Shown: positions 61,301 to 64,000 of the stretch, one piece after another
Layout of the letters: every line of letters begins with the position of its first letter
Numbering within the stretch: position 1 is the first letter of the stretch
NCBI RefSeq assembly: GCF_027942865.1
Contig: NC_134509.1
Coordinates: 20,508,697-20,572,696 of the forward strand
Direction of reading: 5' to 3'
DNA: 64,000 nucleotides
From: Odontesthes bonariensis
Lineage: Eukaryota > Chordata > Actinopteri > Atheriniformes > Atherinopsidae
The notes under the pieces: generated by a model
Databases searched by the model: none
Seen by the model: the letters and a program-made list of their open reading frames with translations, nothing else
What the model was told of the DNA's origin: nothing
Position numbers and translations under genes: made by a program

Positions 61301-63913
61301 TGCGCTGCGCCGTCTTTTCAAGGGAAGCGCCATGCCTGAAATGTCATTTTGACGTCACGGTGCGACACCGCCGTGACAGACGCGGCAACCATGCTAGCGC
61401 CTTTAAAGGCGGGGTAGGGGATCTTTTTCTGGAACATTTTTTTACATATTGCTTGAAATACTCTTCACACCCCCATTGCAACCAATTAATTAAAAGTTTT
61501 TACACAAATATGAAAAGTTTTAGTGGCCTCTAGGACGTACAATCTAGGAAAAACAGTATCCAATCATTGTGAACGGACCGTTCACAATGATTGGATACTG
61601 ATGCCGTCTATCAAACTGCAATCTGCTCCTCCTTCCCCCTCCTTCCCCCTGTGCGCGTACCCTACTCCGTGAACGAAGCTTGGCAGGAAGCTAAACTAGA
61701 GCCAGCTTGGCTAGCACCTAGCATTATTAAGAGTATAGTTAGCATAAACTAAATACTAAATACTAAATACGGCAATGATCGATGCTTGCTGTCAGAACAG
61801 CGCTCGTGCACCTTCGTGCTCGTGCGCGTTCATGTACTCTAGAGGCGTGCCTTCGGGGGGAAAGTGAAGAAAAGGGTTGGGACTTTTTACCTGTGTATTT
61901 TCAAAAATGCAGCTTCGCTGGACTCAAAATCCAGGATCTCCTACCCTACCTTTAAGCACCAAACGCACACAGAACACTGTGGGTGATGAGGCCAGTTGAG
62001 TTAACCAATCAGATTAGACTGGGCGGGGTCTTCGTCCTGAATCGCTTCTGTTTTTATCAGAAAACTCATGAATATGAGAGAGCAAACAGCGCTCTTCTTA
62101 CTGATGTACTCTTTCATTTTTTTTACAGGTTCCCTTTCACAAACAGTGCAGAGAAAACGATGTCTGTATCGCTAAACTCGAAGTGGATTTCAGCTTCCTG
62201 TAAGTATCTCTGACAAACAGAGCGGCAGCATTTTTACTGAAATCGTATATCTGACTGAACATAACAGGTATTCTAACTCTTTTAGGTCTTCAACATTGTT
62301 GGTGAAAGAAAACAACTACTTCAACATTTCTATAAGTCTGTCTAATCATGGCGACGACTCGTATAACACCAGCCTGACTATCCACTATCCTCCGGGCCTC
62401 TCCTTTTCGAGGATGATTTTAACAGAGGTGACATGATTTAAACCTGCTTTATAATGTCAAAGCATTATTATACTGCAGAAACACACCAAAATTTACCCAT
62501 TAAAGTCGATTTACAGATCTTTTACAGAAAAGATACAGAACTTATTAATATTTATACTTTAAACAGGCTCCTTTAAGGTGAATTAAAACGTTATATGATT
62601 ACTTGGTCACAACTTGTCTCTCTGATCTTCACTTTTTGGATCTATCCTGTCAGAGTATTGCACAGGCAGTGATATAAATGTTGCTGATCTAGACACTTAA
62701 TGACTTCATGAGTAAATTAACCACCTCTGTCAGCATCTCTAAGGTCCTGCTCCTGAACTACTACATCACACATAGAATAACCACACATCAGATGTGTATG
62801 GACTACAGAACAGAATGGATTAAAGAGTCATTTCCAGGTTGAGTCAACAACATACCACCTATTAGTTGTTCGACACCAATAAACCCACATTGGCTGATAA
62901 CAGCCATAGCAGACTCGGGTAGCTCTGAGGAATGTGTATTGATTTAACTGGTGTATGAGAAGCAGTGCAAACTCAAACAAGTGAACCAATCAACAAATTC
63001 TTAAAATCTGAGTTCATACTCCCAGATGGGTGGAGTTTGCCTACATGTAGAGGCAGCTTTTTTTTATGCTTTGCTGATGGGGATTGTGGGAATTGTGCTA
63101 AAAGCAACAAAGTGCATGTTGTGAATATTACATATCAGACGTCACCCTTCTGAAATCACCAAAGTTACTAAACTTAAATAGATCTCAGGTGCATTTATAT
63201 TGTAGTTTGATAACGTACGGTATCTCCCCCATACTTGTTGCTATGTTTCTGTATTTTCGATGCCAACGGAACAGACTTTTTTTCCCCGTTTGAAACCCAC
63301 ACAGGATGTGAAAGCTGTCAGTTTTCACAGCAGAGACGCAAATTCTCGTCACTTGGCTGAGAAATGTAATTTGATCTTGCATGTGTCATATCAGAGTCAA
63401 CTATCAACCTTTTCCAACAGGCCTCGAGACCAACGCTCCACAGCTGCAAAGATCTTGACGGAGTACTCGACAAGACTATGTGCGACATCAGCCCTCCGGT
63501 GTTTCGCAGCCAAATTACTGTGAGTCATACCACACCCAGACGCCTTCCTGACAGACAGAGCTGAGGGTTCACGAATGGAGGAATTGTAGACATTTTCTTT
63601 GAGTTTGAATCAAATCTAACGCAGTCGTCTCTTCTTCCATGAAGGCAAAATTTAAAGCTTCTTTCCACGTCATGAAAGATTTTGCGTGGAATGACACGAT
63701 GTCTATGACCATTGCTGCAAAAAGGTACATAAGAGGCATCTTAAACAAGCTAACATAGAATACAGCCAAACATTTGTCCCGTGTGTATTATCTGATCATC
63801 ACAAAAGCTGTCTCTTGTTTCCTCAGTGACAGTTCAAACTCCAGCTCGAGTGGGATTGTTTCTGTGACCAAAAGTATTCCAGTACAATATGAAATCGGAA
63901 TGGCATTAACAGT
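37315..63913 (+). CDS. Integrin alpha with I domain, leukocyte type (ITGAM/ITGAX/ITGAL group); 23 exons, 3' end outside window
   Basis: This is the alpha subunit of a leukocyte adhesion receptor, expected to pair with beta-2. Exons are 37315-37357, 52203-52326, 52535-52626, 52774-52853, 52932-53046, 53126-53256, 53342-53484, 53587-53734, 54667-54805, 54896-54969, 55253-55370, 56986-57128, 57586-57732, 57813-58010, 58458-58588, 58700-58857, 58934-59100, 59229-59345, 62129-62199, 62286-62427, 63421-63519, 63645-63724 and 63827-63913. All phases join; about 915 codons lie in the window, and the transmembrane helix and GFFKR tail should follow to the right. Order: signal peptide, propeller blades, I domain, remaining blades with three calcium loops, thigh and part of calf. 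[16 protein letters not shown] and the FFGQ propeller segment resemble ITGAM/ITGAX more than ITGAL. The extra domain of ITGAE is absent. Exon 1 is less certain than the rest. Confidence 0.92.
37358..39229. other. Integrin intron 1, left part
   Basis: This intron sequence contains a SINE-like downstream module (about 37840-37980, with CACTCCGGCTTCCTCCCACC). No coding sequence is recognised. Confidence 0.4.
39230..39935 (-). mobile_element. Tc1-like transposon, C-terminal half
   Basis: The minus strand from 39900 to 39304 encodes the C-terminal part of a Tc1-type transposase. [18 protein letters not shown] is followed by [20 protein letters not shown], then [20 protein letters not shown] and [15 protein letters not shown] small deletion removes the middle Asp-containing block, since the frame passes from [19 protein letters not shown] to the [15 protein letters not shown] block. 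The left end reads CACTTTATCAGCTACACCTTGCCAGTAAAAGGTTGGACC, typical of this Tc1 subfamily. The N-terminal half is missing. Confidence 0.85.
40262..40698 (-). pseudogene. Transposase-like pseudogene, C-terminal part (separated by the BEL insertion)
   Basis: This is the downstream portion of the minus-strand gene whose upstream part lies at 49218-50743. It reads [20 protein letters not shown], then [20 protein letters not shown] and [17 protein letters not shown]. The reading starts exactly at the 5-bp target duplication (40694-40698) left of the BEL element and is in frame with the other part. HIDFSENY looks like a catalytic-Asp strand of an RNase-H-fold nuclease; that is an inference. A one-base shift near 40420 moves the frame to [20 protein letters not shown], after which the sequence decays. 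I cannot assign the family to a named superfamily. Confidence 0.7.
40694..40698. repeat. Target-site duplication, left flank of BEL element
   Basis: ATATC here corresponds to ATGTC at 49218-49222, a 5-bp duplication with one transition. Five bp is the usual length for BEL/Pao insertions. The site lies inside the transposase-like pseudogene, and its reading frame resumes across it. Confidence 0.7.
40699..41146 (-). repeat. 3' LTR of BEL element (448 bp)
   Basis: On the minus strand it begins TGTAGGAGCC and ends CCGCAATA. It contains a palindromic CRE (TGACGTCA) at about 41073-41080 and a poly(A) signal AATAAA on the minus strand at 40812-40807. By eye it differs from the 5' LTR at only three positions once the Harbinger insertion is removed (near 40810, 40823 and 40878). 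Confidence 0.9.
41316..44357 (-). CDS. BEL/Pao pol polyprotein: RT, RNase H, integrase (start-less frame)
   Basis: This 1013-codon open frame has no ATG at its beginning (it opens at a TTG), so it is the continuation of the gag-pro frame beyond a lesion. Approximate order: early RT ([10 protein letters not shown], residues 4-13), RT catalytic box FYVDD (about 125) and an RNase H segment [11 protein letters not shown] (about 303). Then come the integrase HHCC zinc region (HEVTGHGG about 650, CVICRR about 682), DDE core residues in VGLDCFGPF (about 718), [10 protein letters not shown] (about 782) and [10 protein letters not shown] (about 829), and a C-terminal [14 protein letters not shown] domain. 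In the family it makes cDNA and integrates it. The frame is otherwise free of stops, consistent with a young insertion. Confidence 0.93.
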   Translation of the reverse strand: MWLVFDCGATFQGTSLNSQLLQGPDLTSLLVGVLARFRKEPVALMADVEAMFHQVRVPAEDADLLRFLWWPEGDCSQELVEYRMVAHLFGATSSPSCACFALRKCAEDNKKCFSSVAINTVLHHFYVDDCLVSVGSEGEAVSLCGELTALCAEGGFKLTKWISNRRTVLAAIPQEERAKEVKDLDLDSDALPVERALGVQWCVQSDTFKFKITLKTRPTTRRGILSVVSSVYDPLGFLAPVVLSAKKILQDLCRRRLGWDDPLPCSITKEWMSWLEDLRHLENWEVRRCLKPENFGDLASAQLHHFADASEEGFGTVTYLLLHDRGHTHSAFVMGKARVAPLKPVTIPRMELTAGVVASRMDKLWRKELQMDLQESVFWTDSTSVLKYIKNETSRFKIFVANRVSEILKLSKVTQWRYVNTSNNPADLASRGVKVQAFMKTGAWVCGPDFLCEPESTWPKNPETLEDPLVGDPEVKAVVVSAAQVEQVSPVEKLIGYFSLWILLKRAVCWLLKFKTLLLSLVQHRRMLRETLTQSGISAEQLEKEVQVRVRNIKAQVPKSVLSIEDMVVAESVVIRFCQRTRFPEELVNLEKGESVRRTSHLFKLSPILDDGLIRVGGRLSRAAMPVEAKHPVILAKDLHISNLILRHVHEVTGHGGRNHMLSRLRQKYWIPGACVAIRKVLSKCVICRRLSAAPGYQKMADLPHNRITPDEPPFSRVGLDCFGPFEVKRGRSVVKRYGLIFTCLAIRAIHLEVLASLDTDSFINGLRRFIARRGQVLEIRSDNGTNFVGAERELRVAIEKLNHNLINDMLLHKNVKWVFNTPAASHHGGAWERLIRSVRKVLRSILKTQNLDEEGLVTVFCETEAIVNSRPITKASTDPQDLEALTPNHLLLLKTQPLVPPGVFEKEDTYARRRWKQVQYMVDLFWKRWVKEYLPGLQERQKWNTAKRNFVSGDIVVLVDNMAPRSAWITGRIVNAVPDKNGLVRSVRIKTKTSCLDRPITKVCLLQEAEEQ
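44309..47518 (-). CDS. BEL/Pao gag-protease (and start of RT)
   Basis: The likely start is ATG at 47518 ([16 protein letters not shown]); an upstream in-frame ATG at 47542 precedes only a Lys run from a homopolymer. The N-terminal 200 residues are coiled-coil-rich ([40 protein letters not shown]). Pro/Thr-rich repeats follow ([19 protein letters not shown]) from a 51-bp minisatellite at 46449-46597. Zinc-knuckle-like Cys/His clusters lie around residues 655-725 ([29 protein letters not shown]). An aspartic protease loop, [12 protein letters not shown], lies near residue 789 and WSVNGPL follows. The frame ends soon after VPTEQLDR, where the pol sequence continues in another frame. Confidence 0.92.
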   Translation of the reverse strand: MESSVGNETSEKRQTKLTPKAFELKLEKLQEERQAKVRKIKGVIKEINCLMQSADNAERVKSYLGNISSLFIEATHLHGVVIPMLPPEEQENQNTWFHSIGEHKTAFVEEANKWLFDMQDVPDALAEDAVAPCLGSVSNNNENMDNTVEDHIRPSDSVSNVSGRSKKCSTGVSKSMSSTSSARWRAEAETAALMARQKLLREKHAMEEQQELLRRKKEELDLDIELAASMAKVSVLKASEGSRVSRRSARSDGMNSYLKESKRMQLNVDAAAFVPELTTQPSTMRAEDLVLPSSYAAVRPKTHNKMELPTLPTAVTALPTLPTAVTGLPTAVTALPTLPTAVTGLPTAVTALPTLPTARIGAGLHASPEGALHPSRPHLQLDPAASAMENNSEQRFLTVLERQNQITSLLVEQQSLFLLPKRDLQVFDGDPLQYQTFIRGFEHNIEGRTQSHKDRLYYLEQYTRGQPKDLVRSCQHLPSSHGYTKAKSLLLEHFGDPFKVAAAYMDKVLLWPIIKAEDIKALQAYSLLLRECCNSMGATASDLNVPTNMQTIVKKLPYKLRDRWRSVACDIQEKFHHRATFPNIVDFVERQVKIASDPLFGNIQDTPVRIDTRLVKPQASLRARGSSFATTVAPAKKKFDPGNNKESSHGKVCPFCGAGHGLDICLLLDKRTQNEKMSFLKENKMCFGCLCIGHMSKDCRKRLLCRVCNLKHPTLLHIHSNAKQKSSTQANDGSEVAREGVVVSVQSSGLTGAGKQDCALSILPVQVKSKRGQETVITHAFLDPGSTASFCTERLMNRLNLTGKKLGILLRTMGQEKVVDSYMLTDLEVAGLDSDTFCGLPEMFTQRSMPVNRGNIPHSKDLQRWPHLRHIRIPEIDADVDLLIGTNVPQALEPWEVIRAVDGGPYAIKTILGWSVNGPLRGDCQISEQCFQPDITVNRISVARLDELWEKQLKVDFPETLQNEQSGLSREDQRFMEFVLESAKLTDGHYSIGLPLRQRCLKLPNNKTVAVQRALGLKRRLNKDPSFFSDYTTFMSGMLANGFAERVPTEQLDRCGWFLTAVPHFKGHL
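46449..46597. repeat. 51-bp in-frame minisatellite in BEL gag
   Basis: There are about 2.9 units of a 51-bp repeat, each made of a 30-bp part (GTGGGCAGAGTGGGCAGAGC then AGTCACAGCA) and a 21-bp part (GTGGGCAGACCAGTCACAGCA). Because 51 is a multiple of three, copy-number change keeps gag open and adds or removes 17 residues. Antisense ORFs across it (Ser/Gly/Gln-rich) are artefacts. Confidence 0.92.
48113..49217 (-). repeat. 5' LTR of BEL element, interrupted by a Harbinger insertion
   Basis: Bases 48113-48162 and 48820-49217, with one TAA copy, form a 448-bp LTR matching 40699-41146. The extra 657 bp equals the nested element (654 bp) plus one 3-bp target copy. It starts on the minus strand TGTAGGAGCCATACATTG. 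Confidence 0.92.
48163..48816 (-). mobile_element. PIF/Harbinger-type element nested in the 5' LTR
   Basis: Termini (A/T)GGCTGATTCATACTCGGCGC are inverted repeats, and TAA flanks both sides (48160-48162, 48817-48819), the TWA target of PIF/Harbinger. The empty site survives in the other LTR (GGCTAAGACATGG near 40743-40755), proving insertion. On the minus strand 48762-48400 encodes about 120 residues: [40 protein letters not shown] and [13 protein letters not shown]. The RRWWVRP-like motif marks the N-terminal part of Harbinger transposases. The DDE domain is missing, so the element is non-autonomous. Confidence 0.85.
49218..50743 (-). pseudogene. Transposase-like gene of unplaced family, N-terminal and middle part, broken
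   Basis: On the minus strand the start is ATG at 50743: [20 protein letters not shown], a strongly basic N-terminus. After a probable intron (about 50512-50249; acceptor TCATTACAG) follows [20 protein letters not shown] and a coiled coil. A one-base shift near 50025 leads to [20 protein letters not shown] and [20 protein letters not shown], and [10 protein letters not shown] second shift near 49590 leads to [15 protein letters not shown] and the Cys cluster [17 protein letters not shown]. The frame runs into the BEL insertion at 49218-49222 and resumes at 40698. I believe this belongs to a multi-copy animal family with a basic leader, Cys cluster and RNase-H-like core, but I cannot name it. 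The breaks make it a pseudogene. Confidence 0.7.
50883..51289. repeat. AACAGAGTTGAC repeats upstream of the transposase-like gene
   Basis: The 12-mer AACAGAGTTGAC occurs at 50915-50926, 50930-50941 and 51278-51289. AACTCTGTTATC at 50883-50894 is the exact reverse complement of GATAACAGAGTT at 50927-50938, so an inverted pair also exists. They lie 140-550 bp upstream of the start of the pseudogene. Such spaced repeats could be transposase-binding subterminal motifs or a promoter array; function is inferred. Confidence 0.55.
51290..52202. other. Integrin intron 1, right part
   Basis: This AT-rich intron has a (TA)n run at 51679-51701 and no exon. The far end of the transposase-like element may lie here (for example near GGGACACCAAATGTACCC at 51640-51657), but I found no partner inverted repeat. 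Confidence 0.4.
52203..53046 (+). CDS. Integrin alpha exons 2-5: N-terminal propeller blades
   Basis: Exon 2 starts the mature protein ([20 protein letters not shown], then [14 protein letters not shown]). Exon 3 gives [19 protein letters not shown], the first FG-GAP-like strand with a conserved Cys. Exon 4 reads [20 protein letters not shown]. Exon 5 has [20 protein letters not shown], the blade-2 Cys-rich loop (compare TCDQNTYLSGLCY of human ITGAL). These blades lead straight into the I domain, as in all I-domain integrins. Extracellular. Confidence 0.92.
53126..54805 (+). CDS. Integrin alpha exons 6-9: I (von Willebrand A) domain
   Basis: This domain binds ligand through a metal at the MIDAS site. 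Exon 6 has [18 protein letters not shown]; the DxSxS motif spans residues 165-169. Exon 7 has [19 protein letters not shown] and [12 protein letters not shown] with the MIDAS Thr. Exon 8 has [15 protein letters not shown], supplying the MIDAS Asp, and [13 protein letters not shown] strand (KNIVRFVIG). Exon 9 completes it with [16 protein letters not shown] and [20 protein letters not shown], the mobile C-terminal helix. All metal-coordinating positions seen in ITGAM/ITGAL are kept, so a functional domain is expected. A hAT MITE lies in the intron between exons 8 and 9. Confidence 0.93.
53777..54468. mobile_element. hAT-type MITE in integrin intron 8
   Basis: Tips CGGGGATGCCCTGATC and (reverse complement) TAGGGATGTCCTGATCC are imperfect inverted repeats. 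The flanks TTTTTTAC (53769-53776) and ATTTTTAC (54469-54476) form an 8-bp target duplication with one mismatch, as expected for hAT. The inside is non-coding, with an A-rich and TA-rich stretch at 54310-54370. Confidence 0.8.
54896..58588 (+). CDS. Integrin alpha exons 10-15: remaining propeller blades with calcium loops
   Basis: Exon 10 ([17 protein letters not shown]), exon 11 ([20 protein letters not shown]) and exon 12 ([17 protein letters not shown]) form blades 3-4. Exon 13 has [20 protein letters not shown] with a DxDxDG calcium loop. Exon 14 has [20 protein letters not shown], a second loop, and [20 protein letters not shown]. Exon 15 has [20 protein letters not shown], a third loop, with [12 protein letters not shown]. 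The loops match those at equivalent positions in ITGAM/ITGAL. FG-GAP repeats are otherwise canonical. Confidence 0.92.
55460..55835. mobile_element. Half copy of TTAA MITE family A
   Basis: After TTAA (55456-55459) the sequence AGGGGAACTGCGGTATTTTC continues through the left half of the element seen at 26395-27035, with one internal deletion of about 70 bp near 55695. The right half is missing. It lies in integrin intron 11. Confidence 0.75.
55928..56375 (+). mobile_element. Rex3-type LINE 3' fragment
   Basis: The plus strand carries the last part of a Rex3-like reverse transcriptase, related to the copy at 34721-35786: [20 protein letters not shown] and [19 protein letters not shown], with a frame break in the GVPPEELEE region. 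It ends in GATAGATGGATAGA. It lies in integrin intron 11. Confidence 0.8.
56500..56870. repeat. Interspersed repeat remnant
   Basis: The segment with GAGGAACATCATTCTGAAATTGCTCCACAATGTG, CTCTGCCCATCTTCACTTCCGAGGGACTCTACCTC and CAGCTGTTTCTTTCTTTTTGG follows the layout of an abundant teleost repeat. I cannot fix its class. It lies in integrin intron 11. Confidence 0.4.
58700..63913 (+). CDS. Integrin alpha exons 16-23: thigh and beginning of calf domains
   Basis: Exon 16 ([18 protein letters not shown] and the [11 protein letters not shown]ys) starts the thigh domain. Exon 17 has [20 protein letters not shown]. Exon 18 has [18 protein letters not shown], the conserved thigh strand. Exon 19 has [20 protein letters not shown], the genu/calf-1 Cys pair. 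Exon 20 has [20 protein letters not shown] and LSFSRM. Exon 21 has [10 protein letters not shown]. Exon 22 has [19 protein letters not shown]. Exon 23 has [20 protein letters not shown]. Several NxS/T glycosylation sites are present. Exon 23 ends at 63913 with donor GTAAGT in phase 2; the rest lies outside the window. Confidence 0.9.
59426..60128. mobile_element. TTAA-flanked MITE, family D (AGGCATGGTTGGTAATCCTG)
   Basis: TTAA at 59422-59425 and 60129-60132 brackets tips AGGCATGGTTGGTAATCCTG and CAGGATTACCAACCATGCCT, a perfect 20-base inverted repeat. A LINE 3' tail (CCTGTCCAGGGTGTACCCCG to GGATGGATGG, about 59732-59840) is inserted inside it. It lies in integrin intron 18. Confidence 0.85.
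60748..61402 (-). mobile_element. PIF/Harbinger-type element with MADF/Myb-like fragment
   Basis: Tips AGGCTCTAGCATGGTTGCCGCGTCTG and its near reverse complement at 61377-61402 are flanked by TTA (60745-60747, 61403-61405). The minus strand between about 61260 and 61010 encodes [20 protein letters not shown] then [13 protein letters not shown] and [20 protein letters not shown]. This is the spacing of a MADF/Myb-like DNA-binding domain, the second protein of Harbinger transposons. A stop after INSP breaks it. No transposase is present. Confidence 0.75.
61407..61951. mobile_element. TTAA-flanked MITE, family E (AGGYRGGGTAGG)
   Basis: TTAA at 61403-61406 and 61952-61955 brackets tips AGGCGGGGTAGGGGATC and (reverse complement) AGGTAGGGTAGGAGATCC. 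Inside lies a 47-bp near-perfect palindrome (61554-61600). The left TTAA overlaps the TTA target copy of the adjacent Harbinger-type element, so the two abut exactly. Integrin intron 18. Confidence 0.8.
62428..63420. other. Integrin intron 20; nothing recognised
   Basis: This is intron between exons 20 and 21. No coding segment or named repeat was seen. Confidence 0.4.
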
Positions 63914-64000
63914 GTAAGTGGTAATATTCATTATTAAAAGTTCTTTGTAATCTACATCAGCTGTTCGATTACAATATTAGTTGTTCAGTTTTATTTAAAC

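Noticed and set aside
1-64000. CRISPR arrays, operons, bacterial or viral gene clusters
   Set aside because: No direct-repeat/spacer pattern and no compact gene runs; all coding evidence is vertebrate exons or eukaryotic mobile elements.

Overview
The window is vertebrate nuclear DNA, almost certainly from a ray-finned (teleost, probably percomorph) fish. Its genes are split into short exons with GT/AG introns and encode vertebrate families. The repeats are typical of teleosts: L2/Maui-type and Rex3-type LINEs, Tc1-like, hAT and PIF/Harbinger DNA transposons, TTAA-flanked MITEs and a BEL/Pao LTR element. I found no bacterial, organellar or CRISPR features. All splice sites were read by eye and checked for consistent exon phase.

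Layout. (1) 1693-1892 (+) is the last coding exon of a Rho GDP-dissociation inhibitor (arhgdia), followed by a 1.4 kb 3' UTR. (2) 21454 to 5788 (-) is a complete 20-exon gene of about 710 codons for a myosin phosphatase targeting subunit of the PPP1R12C type. It has an RVxF PP1-binding motif, ankyrin repeats, both ROCK-type inhibitory threonines and a C-terminal coiled coil. Its introns hold a Tc1 derivative, an L2 LINE and hAT remnants. (3) 25178-32287 (+) is a complete 4-exon quinolinate phosphoribosyltransferase gene (qprt, 303 codons), whose introns carry several TTAA-flanked MITEs. (4) From 37315 (+) to beyond the right edge runs an I-domain integrin alpha gene of the leukocyte (ITGAM/ITGAX/ITGAL) group. 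I recognise 23 exons, about 915 codons, covering the signal peptide, beta-propeller, I domain and part of the leg. The transmembrane and cytoplasmic end lies outside.

The first intron of the integrin gene (about 14.8 kb, if the proposed first exon is right) holds a nested insertion. A transposase-like pseudogene of a family I cannot place runs on the minus strand. It is split by a young BEL/Pao retrotransposon (40699-49217) with a 5-bp target duplication. That element's 5' LTR was in turn hit by a PIF/Harbinger element (48163-48816) flanked by TAA. Removing the Harbinger element and one TAA makes the two LTRs equal in length (448 bp).

The neighbouring host genes do not form an operon. qprt and the leukocyte integrin alpha genes also lie in the same chromosomal neighbourhood in mammals (human 16p11.2), so that pairing is probably conserved synteny.
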